From NCBI GenBank assembly GCA_964557955.1, contig CAZLCS010000013.1:51291-115290 (forward strand): a stretch of DNA of 64,000 nucleotides. The letters are read 5' to 3'. A model generated the notes under the pieces. It did not search any database. It saw only the letters and a list, made by a program, of their open reading frames with translations, and was not told the origin of the DNA. Below, piece after piece: positions 1 to 8,871 of the stretch. A program made the translations under genes and the position numbers. This DNA is from JALOOX01 sp964557955. GTDB lineage: Bacteria > Desulfobacterota > Syntrophobacteria > Syntrophobacterales > Syntrophobacteraceae. The first letter of the stretch is position 1; the number at the start of each line of letters is the position of its first letter.

Positions 1-1816
1 GCTGGACTCTCCCGGCAGTCGCGACGGGCACGGCGTTCCTCGTGGGCTGCCCGGATTTCCATTGGACGACCCTGGGTTTTATTCCGAATCCATCGGGCTC
101 ATTGGCGTCCGGGTTCGGGAGCATGTAAATGGTCTGGTGCTGAATTTTTCCGTCAGCCTCGACAGCGACGTGAATCTGGAAAGCCTCGGACTCAGGGAAT
201 TCGCCCTCGAAGGCCAGGAACCCCGGATCCACGAAGGTGTTGGAGATGGTGGCGAGATAAAGCCCTTCAGGGCCCCAGGAAAGGTGCAGGTCCCCAAAGG
301 GTACGTAGGGTTCAGGGGCCTGGACATTCGGGATACGGGTCTTGTCCTTGTCCCAGTCGAGGAGCGACTGATCGGAAACACTGGGAGGGTTTGAAGCCCT
401 GAGAACCACCAGGCTTCCATCCACCGCAGCCTCGGCAGGGCTGGGAGAGAAGAATCCCGGTCTCTCTCTCGCCGCGACCCGAGGCGCCTCGCTGTGAATG
501 GATTCGATCTCGCTGTTGGCAAGCCGGAAGACTGCCGTGACCTCTTCATAGGCGCCGTTGGAGGTGTCGATGAGCCCCATATTGTAGTCCTCACCGTCCT
601 GTTCCCGGCCCCCGAAAGGCTCGTCGCAGTACTGGAACCAGTGGGCTCCAACCACGTTGGGGAAGCGGGCGAACCGTCGAACGGTGTTGGAGATCCCGCG
701 GGCGCGCTCTTCCTGGGTCTGGACCGTCATGAGATGGCCGGGCTTGGGGTGCTTGCTGCGGGCCGTTTCATTACGGTTTCCCGTACGATTCTCCTCGGCT
801 GCAAAGAAGAACTCCGTAACGATCACGGGTTTATGGGACAGCCGCTGTAACCCCTCGAAATAATACGGCGCCACCCAGCCATCGGGGCCATCCACATTGT
901 AGTTGGTGGAGATGACGTCCACATTGTCGCCGATGGCCTTGACAGCGTCCTGATGGTAGTAGAGGGGCAGCCGGTCCCCAAGGACCAGGGCCTCCGGATG
1001 AGCTTTGCGGATGGAGCGGTACATGAGGTCGTAGTAATGCTGTGCCACCAGGAACATGAACCGGTCGACCACCCTGATCCCGCTCCCGCCCGGCCTCAGC
1101 TTCAGCTCGACGTCGGCGCGCTTGAGATCTTCGAAGCCTCTCACGTCTTCGGGGACAACCCAGTCGGCCAGCAGTCGGTCCCATTCACCCGTGTATTGAT
1201 CGTAAAGCAACTGCCAGAGCACTCTTTTGGTGTAGTTGTCCCAGTCCTTGCTCAGGTACCATTTGAAGAGCGCCGAATTCCACCAGCCCACCTCGTTGTC
1301 CGAAAAATACCCGACGAGCCTATGGTCATGGCGATACGGGGCCGTCAATTTCTCCGCCCATTCCATGACGCGCTCCTCCATGGTCGGGTGGAAGGAATCG
1401 AACCAGTGGAATTTTGAATTGCGGCCTAGCTCGATATCCACCATCAAAGGCAGGTCGAGGTTCGGGGAGTCATCGGACCACCCGCCGCGGGTATTGAATC
1501 CCCACCCTTGCAGTTGGACGGTGGTCTGCCTGCGCCATTCATCGATGGACGGGAAGAAGTTCCCCCAGTAATAGGCGTGTTTCTTTTGGCTCCTCGGGGT
1601 ATCTTTCCCGGGGTCGATGAAATTGACGCCCTTGGAGTAAAAGAGCTTGCCCTGCGGATCCACAAGCCAGTGGATGCCGTCTTTCTGCGTCACCTGCCAT
1701 CGGGTGGCCTTGCCGTTCTGGCCCTCGGCGTGCGAAGGCGAGCCCACCCAAAATGCCAGTCCCAGCCCAATCCAGAGCAACAGAAGGCGCCATGATCTCA
1801 ATCTCAGTCTCGCCAC
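1..1816 (-). CDS. Secreted agarase-like (GH50-type) glycoside hydrolase, 3' end beyond the window
   Basis: An open minus-strand frame runs from a GTG at 1816 to the window edge, giving 605 codons with no stop, so the C-terminus is missing. A GAGGTGA ribosome site lies 6 nt before the GTG, and residues 1-26 form a signal peptide with an R-rich start, a Leu/Trp core and a likely SHA cleavage site. The mature part begins with WLVDPQGKLFYSKGVNF, then has GFNTRGGWSDD, a YFSDNEVGWWN block, VTEFFF, and a GAHWFQYCDEP block near the visible end. This motif order is typical of GH50 beta-agarase-like enzymes. By analogy, the Glu residues of DNE and TEF would be the acid/base and nucleophile. The substrate need not be agarose. 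A PIG-L deacetylase and a sugar-nucleotide enzyme nearby suggest polysaccharide processing. Family confidence is moderate. Confidence 0.7.
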   Translation of the reverse strand, partial: MARLRLRSWRLLLLWIGLGLAFWVGSPSHAEGQNGKATRWQVTQKDGIHWLVDPQGKLFYSKGVNFIDPGKDTPRSQKKHAYYWGNFFPSIDEWRRQTTVQLQGWGFNTRGGWSDDSPNLDLPLMVDIELGRNSKFHWFDSFHPTMEERVMEWAEKLTAPYRHDHRLVGYFSDNEVGWWNSALFKWYLSKDWDNYTKRVLWQLLYDQYTGEWDRLLADWVVPEDVRGFEDLKRADVELKLRPGGSGIRVVDRFMFLVAQHYYDLMYRSIRKAHPEALVLGDRLPLYYHQDAVKAIGDNVDVISTNYNVDGPDGWVAPYYFEGLQRLSHKPVIVTEFFFAAEENRTGNRNETARSKHPKPGHLMTVQTQEERARGISNTVRRFARFPNVVGAHWFQYCDEPFGGREQDGEDYNMGLIDTSNGAYEEVTAVFRLANSEIESIHSEAPRVAARERPGFFSPSPAEAAVDGSLVVLRASNPPSVSDQSLLDWDKDKTRIPNVQAPEPYVPFGDLHLSWGPEGLYLATISNTFVDPGFLAFEGEFPESEAFQIHVAVEADGKIQHQTIYMLPNPDANEPDGFGIKPRVVQWKSGQPTRNAVPVATAGRVQ

Positions 1817-2134
1817 GCAGTCTCACCTCACAAGCGGTTCCAGAATCAGCTGTCCAAAGGAATCACAGCGACAAGGCCCTAACAAATAGCGGGCCAGATG
1901 CGCGAGGAGCCCCTCGCTCGAAAAACAGGCGGGGGATGGAATGGCCTGCAAAGGGACGCGGAAGCCATTGATTTCAAGCATTGCGCACATGGCAGGCGCC
2001 ATGCGTAATCCGAATAGTCTTGCACCGGCCAAGTGGCTGCATCCCAGAGGGTGATCCCGGCCCCCGACAATTTTTGCGCACCTCCGCGCAGGCGGTTACA
2101 AAATCTGCACCCACCGAATAAAACAGCAACATCC
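1817..2134. other. Intergenic region upstream of the agarase-like gene
   Basis: 318 bases between two minus-strand genes. Apart from the ribosome site just upstream of 1816 I recognise no gene, strong hairpin or consensus promoter here. The separation suggests the two genes are transcribed independently. Confidence 0.4.
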
Positions 2135-3283
2135 TCAGCTTTTGGGCTTCCTGAAACGGACCGCATATTCGAGGGGGACTTCCATGATTTGTTCGGGACG
2201 CAGGCGCCCAAACATTTCATAGCGCATCAGGAATAGCTTGAAGAACCATTGGAGGTATTCTTTTTGGGTATCGTGACACTCCAAGGCGCGGCGCTTGCCC
2301 TCCAGTTCCTCGGAATCGATGGGCAGACTCACCCACTGGGTCTCAGCCAGTGACTCGGCAGCGGCCGTCAGGGAGTCGGGAGCCGGTCGATTGATGGAGC
2401 TCATCCAGCCTTGCGTGCCCGGATACATGGGATAATGGACCAGGTAGGTGTAGGCCTGAGTCTCGGCAAAAGGCGGCTCACCCGACTCCCGAAGATTCCT
2501 CAATGCCTCCAGGACAAACGCCCCTGTCGCGGAGTGGTCCGGGTGTGTGTCGCGCGGGTCGGGCAGGACGACCCAGTCAGGCGAAAAATCACGCATGACG
2601 CCTATGATCCCTTCCACAAGGCTGGAACCGCAATAAGAGGTGGCCCGCATGTAGCTGTTGGGGTAGGCCGGATGATCCGAACGGGTGTGGGGCGATCTGT
2701 ACGGGTGAGCAGCGGACCAGTGTGCGGTCCAAAGATGATCGAGACCGCCGTCGGGGAACCCCAGGAACACGGCATCACCCTCATCGAGTCCCCACTGGGA
2801 AATGGCTTTCAGCGCCTCCTGCTGCCGCATCTTCCCGAACAGGATGAAGTCGTGGCTGGTGGGCTCTGCAATGTCGAACTCGGCTCGAACGGCGTCCGTA
2901 TATCCGTCGCCGTTGGTCATCCAGACGATGCGCGCCGATCCGCCTCTCTTGAGCACCCGCTGTACGAGTCCTGCGACCCCGAGCGTTTCGTCGTCGGGAT
3001 GGGGCGAAAAGACCAGCAATCTCAGCTCGGAAGGAACTCTAAGGGCCGCGTCCGAATCGGACATGCGAAGCGCGATGTGGCGCTGTGAAAGGCCGGTGTC
3101 ATTGAGGGACGCCAGCTTCATCTGTGCCGGTAAGTCGGGCACACGGGTTGAAGTGCTCGCAGATTCCACGCTCGGCGCAAGAAGACCGGGGTCTCCTGCA
3201 CGCGGGGGTTCCGCAAAGGCGGGGGTGCTCAGCATCAAGGCAAGGGAAAGACAGACAATCGTTGTTCTCATGTACCGGGGCAC
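2135..3283 (-). CDS. Secreted PIG-L/LmbE-family deacetylase
   Basis: The diagnostic metal-binding motif HPDDE occurs near residues 95-99, followed by WMTNGDGY, a LGFPDGGLDHL block and DPRDTHPDHSATG, which carries the second conserved His. PIG-L/LmbE enzymes are zinc-dependent N-deacetylases that act on GlcNAc-type sugars. The frame is open from an ATG at 3298, but a GGAGG site lies 8 nt before an in-frame GTG at 3283, which I prefer. The protein then begins with a clean signal peptide (core TTIVCLSLALML, cleavage after AFA), so it acts in the periplasm or outside the cell. About 382 aa, longer than single-domain family members because of an N-terminal linker before the catalytic motif. Possible role: deacetylation of an exported glycan. 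Confidence 0.85.
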   Translation of the reverse strand: MPRYMRTTIVCLSLALMLSTPAFAEPPRAGDPGLLAPSVESASTSTRVPDLPAQMKLASLNDTGLSQRHIALRMSDSDAALRVPSELRLLVFSPHPDDETLGVAGLVQRVLKRGGSARIVWMTNGDGYTDAVRAEFDIAEPTSHDFILFGKMRQQEALKAISQWGLDEGDAVFLGFPDGGLDHLWTAHWSAAHPYRSPHTRSDHPAYPNSYMRATSYCGSSLVEGIIGVMRDFSPDWVVLPDPRDTHPDHSATGAFVLEALRNLRESGEPPFAETQAYTYLVHYPMYPGTQGWMSSINRPAPDSLTAAAESLAETQWVSLPIDSEELEGKRRALECHDTQKEYLQWFFKLFLMRYEMFGRLRPEQIMEVPLEYAVRFRKPKS

Positions 3284-3617
3284 CGTAATGGCCTCCATGC
3301 AAGGGCGGTCCTCGACTCTTTGTCACCGGTGTCAATCGGGCTCACGATTCCTCCAATTCGTCGACGCACCTTTCCCCGGGCAGATGCCGATCTCGAGGCA
3401 CCAAAGGCCAGCAAACTCGGGAGTCGGCCGTTATCTGCCGGCTTTCAATGGCTTACACAGCGTTTTCGATTCAGAAGGAGGGCATGATCCGCACGACGCG
3501 CGCAGAATATAATCTAAAAGCCCAGCCTGATACAAAGCGAAAATCCATTGCCCCAACCTCCGGCCCGATGATGTCCCCCCGGCCCTGTTGCCGCCCGGGG
3601 CGACATCGGACAGCCAC
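3284..3617. promoter_or_regulatory. Intergenic region with a possible promoter for the PIG-L gene
   Basis: 334 bases separate the PIG-L start from the stop codon of the ABC exporter. On the minus strand a TTGTAT hexamer (3530-3535) and a TATATT hexamer (3506-3511) are 18 nt apart, a weak sigma-70-like pair about 220 nt upstream of the start. No other gene is visible. Confidence 0.3.
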
Positions 3618-5384
3618 CTAAAATGCACCGTTGTCATCGGCGCCGAATTGTGTTCGGTACAGCGATGCGAAATAGCCGCCACGGCGGATGAGCTCGTCAA
3701 ACCCTCCCTGTTCGACCACCTCTCCGTTGCGGAGCACCAGGATGATGTCCGCCTGCCGCACAGTGGACAGCCTGTGGGCGATGATGAAGGTGGTCCGGCC
3801 GGTGGTCAGCTGGTTGAGTCCCTCCATGATGAAAGCCTCGGTTTCCGCATCGACGGAGGAGGTGGGCTCATCCAGAATGAGTATGGGGGCATTGCGCAGG
3901 ATGGCCCGAGCGATGGTGATCCGCTGGCGCTCTCCTTCCGAAAGCGTGGCGCCCTGTTCGCCCACGATGGTGTCGTACTTTTGGGGCAGTTTCTGGATGG
4001 AATCGTGGATTCGGGCGAGGCGTGCAGCTTCCTCGATCTCCTCCATCGAGGCTTCCGGCTTCCCGTAAGCGATGTTGTCTCGAATGGAAATGGGGAAAAC
4101 GAGGGGCGGCTGTAGAACCATACCGATCTGCCGGCGCAGGGCTTTGAGCTGAAATTCGCGGACGTCCGTGCCGTCGATCAGAACGCGGCCCGACAGGGGA
4201 TCGTAGAAGCGTGGAAGCAAACTGACAAGGGTGGATTTGCCGACGCCCGTCGGCCCCACGATGGCAACCTTCTGCCCCGGCTGCACATGTAGGTCGATTC
4301 CTTTGAGAACGGGCTGCTCTTCCACGTAGTGAAACGCTACGCCATCATAGTGGATCTCTCCGCTGGCGCCCGAAGCCGGAAAGACCCGCGTCCCTTCCGG
4401 AAGGTCGCGCTCGACCTCGAGGATTTCAAAGGCGCGCTGCACCCCCACCTTGGCCCCCTGGATGATGCCCCAGGTCTGGCTGATGGTGTTGATGGGGGCG
4501 TAGAGCGAGGCGAGGTAAGTTGTAAAGACGATGATCTCACCCACAGTGAGCTGGCCGGAGAGCACGTGGCGGGCGCCGACCCAGACCACGAAAGCCGTCC
4601 CGACGGCCATGACCACGTTGATCACCCCCGAGTAAAAGGTCTGCAGCGTGTAGAGGCGGAGGCTGGCTCCCAGACTCTCCTGGCTGGCATCCATGAACTT
4701 GCGGTGCTCTTCCTCTTCCTTGGTGAAGGCCTGGATGATCCTCATGGCCGACATGGCCCGCTGCACGAGCGAATAGACCTCGCTTTCCTGCTGCCGGGCC
4801 TCCATGGCTGCAGCGGAAATCCTGCCGCTCAGAAGCGAGATCGAAAGGAGCAGAGCCGGGCAAACGGAGAGGGCCAGCAGAGTGAGCACCCAGTCGATGC
4901 GGATCATGACCGCGAACATCCCGACGAGCAGAACGACCGCCGTGACGATGGGGAAAAGGCCGTTCATAGTGAGGCTCTGGATGGCGTAAGTGTCTGCCGT
5001 CACGCGGTAGAGCAGATCCCCCACCTGGCGGCGGCTGTGAAAGGCGAGGGAAAGGCGCTGGAGATGGCTGTAGAGGTCGCGGCGCAGGTCGTTCACCATG
5101 CGCTGACCGATCTTGATGGTCGTGTAGTTGTTGGCCAGCGTCAGACCACCCAGAAAGAGATAGATAAGCACGAGCCCGATGCACGCCAGGACCAGGAATT
5201 CCTGGGGTGTAACGGCGCCGTTCAGCCCCCACGGCATAGGCTTGTCCCCCAGCACGTTGTCGATGATCAGCTTCAGAGGCCAGGGCTTGAGCAATTCGAG
5301 GCCGCTGATCATGAAAACCTGGGAAAGGGCCAAAATAAACGGCAACCGATAGGGACGCAGGTAAGGCAGGATTTTACGTATCAT
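3618..5384 (-). CDS. MsbA-type ABC exporter half-transporter (fused permease and ATPase)
   Basis: A 588-aa half-transporter. Residues 1-310 are an ABC transporter type 1 membrane domain of about six helices. Residues 340-580 are the nucleotide-binding domain: Walker A GPTGVGKS near 377-384, signature LSEGERQ near 481 and Walker B ILILDEPTSS near 500. Such proteins work as homodimers in the inner membrane and export lipids, lipid A precursors, polysaccharide or drugs. Length and architecture are normal. The gene is divergent from a UDP-glucuronate decarboxylase and next to a deacetylase and a secreted glycoside hydrolase, so a role in envelope glycan or lipid export is reasonable but not shown. 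The signature has Glu (LSEGE) where LSGGQ is usual, a tolerated variant. Confidence 0.9.
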   Translation of the reverse strand: MIRKILPYLRPYRLPFILALSQVFMISGLELLKPWPLKLIIDNVLGDKPMPWGLNGAVTPQEFLVLACIGLVLIYLFLGGLTLANNYTTIKIGQRMVNDLRRDLYSHLQRLSLAFHSRRQVGDLLYRVTADTYAIQSLTMNGLFPIVTAVVLLVGMFAVMIRIDWVLTLLALSVCPALLLSISLLSGRISAAAMEARQQESEVYSLVQRAMSAMRIIQAFTKEEEEHRKFMDASQESLGASLRLYTLQTFYSGVINVVMAVGTAFVVWVGARHVLSGQLTVGEIIVFTTYLASLYAPINTISQTWGIIQGAKVGVQRAFEILEVERDLPEGTRVFPASGASGEIHYDGVAFHYVEEQPVLKGIDLHVQPGQKVAIVGPTGVGKSTLVSLLPRFYDPLSGRVLIDGTDVREFQLKALRRQIGMVLQPPLVFPISIRDNIAYGKPEASMEEIEEAARLARIHDSIQKLPQKYDTIVGEQGATLSEGERQRITIARAILRNAPILILDEPTSSVDAETEAFIMEGLNQLTTGRTTFIIAHRLSTVRQADIILVLRNGEVVEQGGFDELIRRGGYFASLYRTQFGADDNGAF

Positions 5385-5794
5385 CGCACTCGGCTTCCTG
5401 GGGGAGCATGGGATCCGGTCTCTCCCTGCTCATCTCGTGCATTCAGGACTGGCTTATCTATTCCGGCGTTCAGGTCTCCGGCTTCCACAGTCAAAACGAG
5501 CGTTTTCTAGCCCATCCACCCAAGCGAATCAACTCAAAAGGGTGAAAAGGAGGATGCTCCTGATGGTTCCAAACAACTGCCTGGAGTACTATGAAAGAGC
5601 TGCGTCCGTGCAGAATATCCGCTGCCATGGTGGGAGCAGGCCCATAAGTGGATTGTCAAGGCCATGCCGATGCATTACATTACGCCAACCTTTTTGGACC
5701 TGACTTCCTCTGCATCTGGACTGGTTTTTAGGGGTTCACCACCACGATTGAAGCAGGACTTGCTTAACCACGATCCTATTGGAAAGGAACATCG
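5385..5794. other. Divergent intergenic region
   Basis: 410 bases between the ABC exporter (minus) and UDP-glucuronate decarboxylase (plus). It must hold both promoters, but I could not pick convincing -35/-10 pairs. A GGAAAGGAAC ribosome site lies just before 5795. Confidence 0.4.
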
Positions 5795-6757
5795 ATGCAC
5801 ATTCGCAAGCGTTGCGCCGTAACCGGAGGTGCGGGTTTTCTGGGCTCACACCTGTGTGAAAGGCTCCTGAAGGATGGCCACGACGTCCTCTGTGTGGACA
5901 ATTTCTACACCGGCAGCAAGCGCAATATCGTCCACCTTCTGACGAATCCTTATTTCGAGATTTTTCGACATGATATCACGTATCCCCTCTATGTTGAGGT
6001 GGACGAGATCTTCAACCTGGCCTGTCCGGCATCTCCCATTCACTACCAGACGGACCCGGTGCAAACCACCAAGGTGAACGTACACGGCTCCATCAACATG
6101 CTGGGCTTGGCCAAGCGCGTCAAGGCCAAGATCATGCAGGCTTCCACCTCGGAGGTGTATGGCGATCCGAAGGTCCACCCCCAGAAGGAAACCTACTGGG
6201 GGCACGTCAATCCCGTCGGCCGCCGGTCCTGCTATGACGAGGGCAAGCGCTGCGCAGAGACGCTCTTTTTCGACTACCACCGGCAGCACGGGCTGAGGAT
6301 CAAGGTGGCGAGAATTTTCAACACTTACGGGCCCCGGATGCATCCCAACGACGGCCGAGTGGTGTCGAATTTCATCGTGCAGGCGCTCAAGGGAGATCCC
6401 ATCACCATCTATGGCGAGGGAAAACAGACCCGTTCCTTCTGCTACGTGGATGACCTGATCGAAGGATTCATTCGCCTCATGAATTCCCCCGAGGACTTCA
6501 CGGGACCCGTGAATCTCGGGAACCCCGGTGAATTCACCATCATGGAGCTTGCCACCAAAGTGCGGGAGATGACCGGGTCCCAATCGGAGCTCGTTTTCAA
6601 GCCGCTGCCTCAAGATGATCCCGTCATGCGCCAGCCGGACATCTCGCTGGCGAGAGAGGTCCTGAACTGGGAGCCAAGGGTGCCACTGGACGAGGGCTTG
6701 CGCAAGACGGTCGATTATTTTGACGACCTACTGCGTTCGGGAAACGATCCGGATTAG
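5795..6757 (+). CDS. uxs: UDP-glucuronate decarboxylase (UDP-xylose synthase)
   Basis: A 320-aa extended short-chain dehydrogenase. The N-terminus has the NAD-binding motif GGAGFLGSH (residues 11-19). The active site has STSE (117-120) and the YxxxK pair as Y147 and K151 in SCYDEGKR. These blocks, together with FNLACPASPIHYQ and RIFNTYGPRMHPNDGRVVSNF, are characteristic of UDP-glucuronate decarboxylase, which converts UDP-glucuronate to UDP-xylose in the cytoplasm for glycan synthesis. Length and motifs are complete. The TAG stop codon is formed by the first bases of a terminal-inverted-repeat element (6755-6847). dTDP-glucose 4,6-dehydratase is a less likely alternative because the UXS-specific RRSCYDEGK block is present. 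Confidence 0.92.
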   Translation: MHIRKRCAVTGGAGFLGSHLCERLLKDGHDVLCVDNFYTGSKRNIVHLLTNPYFEIFRHDITYPLYVEVDEIFNLACPASPIHYQTDPVQTTKVNVHGSINMLGLAKRVKAKIMQASTSEVYGDPKVHPQKETYWGHVNPVGRRSCYDEGKRCAETLFFDYHRQHGLRIKVARIFNTYGPRMHPNDGRVVSNFIVQALKGDPITIYGEGKQTRSFCYVDDLIEGFIRLMNSPEDFTGPVNLGNPGEFTIMELATKVREMTGSQSELVFKPLPQDDPVMRQPDISLAREVLNWEPRVPLDEGLRKTVDYFDDLLRSGNDPD

Positions 6758-6847
6758 GAGGCTGTCGGAGAATGGCCGTGTCGGGCGGGGATAAACCCCG
6801 CCCGCTCATGGGACGGTTGAGCACTCCGTATTCTCGGACAGCCTCCT
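6755..6847 (+). repeat. TIR element with an internal hairpin, overlapping the uxs stop codon
   Basis: Terminal inverted repeats AGGAGGCTGTCGGAGAAT (6756-6773) and ATTCTCGGACAGCCTCCT (6830-6847) match at 17 of 18 positions. Between them is a 9-bp perfect hairpin, arms CGGGCGGGG (6782-6790) and CCCCGCCCG (6796-6804). The element looks like a MITE or a bidirectional terminator cassette. Related copies with the same header lie at 11111, 21460 (minus strand), 25678 and 50171. Confidence 0.8.
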
Positions 6848-6872
6848 GGTACTGCAGAGGGGACCTTCGGAT

Positions 6873-7076
6873 ATGACACGTGCGGGAAATGCGTCGGTGC
6901 TGAGTCTCGTGCTGCCCGGCCTGGGCCAGTTTTACAACGGGGATTTTCTGCGCGGCATCTTCTGGCTGATCGTGACTCCGGGCCTCTGGATCGGCTCGGG
7001 GGGATTTCTCGGGTGGATCTGTCACGTGATCGCCGCCATAACGGCTTTCCGGCGTGCAGAAAGCCGTGCAACCTGA
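6873..7076 (+). CDS. Small two-helix membrane protein
   Basis: A 67-aa protein with two hydrophobic segments (about residues 8-28 and 31-58) separated by the motif GLGQFYNGDFLRG. A G-x-G-Q-FYnG/R-G turn between two helices resembles TM2-type small membrane proteins; function is unknown. It lies just downstream of the TIR element and ends 26 bases before the DUF3786 gene, so the two may be co-transcribed. Its hydrophobic pattern and closeness to the next gene support it as real, but it is short and I cannot name a family firmly. Confidence 0.65.
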   Translation: MTRAGNASVLSLVLPGLGQFYNGDFLRGIFWLIVTPGLWIGSGGFLGWICHVIAAITAFRRAESRAT

Positions 7077-7102
7077 GGAACATCGGGGAGAATTCAAGGG
7101 CC

Positions 7103-7951
7103 ATGGAAGACAAACACCGCGAGATGCTCATCAAGCGTCTCACCCCCATGCACCTTTACAAGCTGACGCCCAAGACCAACTGCAAGGAATGTGGCTTCGA
7201 GACCTGCCTCGCCTTTTCGACCCAGGTCATCGTGGGACAGGGGGATTTGGATCTCTGCCCCTACCTGGATCAGGATGCCCTTGAACCCATACGGGAACAA
7301 CTGGCCGCGCAGCAGGCGGCCGGCATCGGCATCAAGCGGGAGGGATTTGAAAAGGCCCTGCAGTTTCTCCGAGGCGAGATTTTGAAATGGGATTTCGGGG
7401 AGATTGCAGAGAGCCTGGGGGCCGAGCTTTCGGAGGCGGAGGGGGTTCAGACGCTCCGCTTCAGCTACTTCGATGAGAACGTCACGGTTTCCCATGAAGA
7501 CATTCTGTCGGAGTCCGGCAGCCCCCTCGGGCCTTACGACAAAATCCTTCTCTACAATTACGTCATCGGGGGCGCTGCCGATCCGTCGGGGAAATGGGTC
7601 GGTATGGAGACCCTCCCGAACTCCGTCTCCAAGATCAAGAGTCTGAGAGCCCACTGTGAAGGCCCCCTGGCCGAGAAGTCTGCAGGGCGCATGCCTCGTC
7701 TTGGGGAGGCGATTTCCGGCATTGGGAGGAAGATCGAGCTCAAGGATGAACAGGTGGATTTCGCAGCTGAATTTCCCATCCTGCCCAAGCTCAGGGTTCG
7801 AGTCCTGTGGTGGGATGAAGATGCTTCCGAAGGGTTCGCTGCAAGGGCCAAGTTCCTGTTCGACGAGAAGGTCCTTGAAGCACTGGATCTGGAATCGCTC
7901 CTGTTCACCTGCGAGCAGCTGACGGATCGACTGCTGGAAGCGATCAAATAG
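7103..7951 (+). CDS. DUF3786 iron-sulfur-type protein
   Basis: About 282 aa. Near the N-terminus is a Cys block, NCKECGFETCLAF, followed by a fourth Cys in LDLCPYL. This resembles the [4Fe-4S]-binding segment of the corrinoid/iron-sulfur protein family involved in acetyl-CoA synthesis. The rest, with YNYVIGGA, a KWVGMETLPNSVSK block and LPKLRVRVLWWDEDE-like text near the end, fits the DUF3786 family found in anaerobes. Its biochemical role is not established; cluster or cobamide binding is an inference from the Cys spacing. I place the start at the ATG at 7103 because the frame upstream overlaps the preceding small gene. Confidence 0.8.
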   Translation: MEDKHREMLIKRLTPMHLYKLTPKTNCKECGFETCLAFSTQVIVGQGDLDLCPYLDQDALEPIREQLAAQQAAGIGIKREGFEKALQFLRGEILKWDFGEIAESLGAELSEAEGVQTLRFSYFDENVTVSHEDILSESGSPLGPYDKILLYNYVIGGAADPSGKWVGMETLPNSVSKIKSLRAHCEGPLAEKSAGRMPRLGEAISGIGRKIELKDEQVDFAAEFPILPKLRVRVLWWDEDASEGFAARAKFLFDEKVLEALDLESLLFTCEQLTDRLLEAIK

Positions 7952-8005
7952 CCGTTGCAGGCGCGCCTCACAACAACGCGAAGATCCCCCACCCGTGGAT
8001 GGATG

Positions 8006-8812
8006 ATGATTGCTGGAATGCCGCGAATATTGCACCATCGCCGGTACCGAACGGCCCTGGACCTGCTGGGATATGCGGCCCTCATGCTTTCCGTGGCATG
8101 GCTCCTCGCCCGCGGAACCGAGAATCTTGGCTACCATTGGCAGTGGTATCGGGTCCCTCGCTACCTGTTCGCCTGGGAGAATGGCCGCTTTGCCGCCGGC
8201 CTGCTTTTGCAGGGGCTTGGGGTCACATTCCACGTGGCGGGGGTCAGTCTCATCCTGGCTTTCGTATTCGGGGTTTCCGCTGCCATCTTCCGCCTTTCCC
8301 GTTCCTGGGTCGCGCGCTCGGCTGCCATGGTCTACTTGGAGTCCATCCGGAACACTCCGCTGCTGATTCAGCTTTTCTTCATTTATTTCGTGCTTTCGCC
8401 GGTGCTCGACATCAGCCGTTTCATGTCCGCCGTTCTGGCGCTGAGCCTTTTTGAAGGCGCCTATGCCTCGGAGATCATCCGGGCTGGGATCGTGGCGGTC
8501 GACAGGGGGCAGTGGGAGGCTTCGCGCAGTCTGGGGCTCAGCACGAGGCATGCCTATCTCCATGTGATCCTGCCCCAGGCCTTTCGCAGAATGCTGCCCC
8601 CCTTGACCAGCCAGGCCATATCGCTGGTCAAGGATTCCGCCCTGGTCAGTACCATCGCCATATACGATCTGGCCATGCAGGCCCAGGTTGTGGTCGCCGA
8701 TACCTTTCTCACCTTCGAGATCTGGTTCACGGTCGCGGCCATCTATCTCGTCATCACCCTGGGGCTTTCCCTGGTCGTCCGATACCTGGAGAGGCGCTGT
8801 GCAACGGTTTGA
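8006..8812 (+). CDS. Polar amino acid ABC transporter permease
   Basis: About 268 aa with five to six hydrophobic segments. It carries the HisM/GlnP-family features: the SIRNTPLLIQLFFIYF block and the cytoplasmic EAA loop EASRSLGLSTRHAYLHVILP. It would form the membrane channel of an amino acid importer. The start is uncertain: ATGs at 8003, 8006 and 8018 are all possible and no strong ribosome site decides. The binding protein and a second permease follow at 8872 and 9747, but I find no ATPase gene in the cluster. Confidence 0.85.
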   Translation: MIAGMPRILHHRRYRTALDLLGYAALMLSVAWLLARGTENLGYHWQWYRVPRYLFAWENGRFAAGLLLQGLGVTFHVAGVSLILAFVFGVSAAIFRLSRSWVARSAAMVYLESIRNTPLLIQLFFIYFVLSPVLDISRFMSAVLALSLFEGAYASEIIRAGIVAVDRGQWEASRSLGLSTRHAYLHVILPQAFRRMLPPLTSQAISLVKDSALVSTIAIYDLAMQAQVVVADTFLTFEIWFTVAAIYLVITLGLSLVVRYLERRCATV

Positions 8813-8871
8813 TGATTCCGGCGCCCGATGGTCTGAGTATATGAAAAGAAGATGAGGAGAAGGAGGGGATC

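Noticed and set aside
4329..5510. A 393-residue plus-strand frame
   Set aside because: Antisense to the ABC exporter, with His/Asp/Gln-rich low-information sequence.
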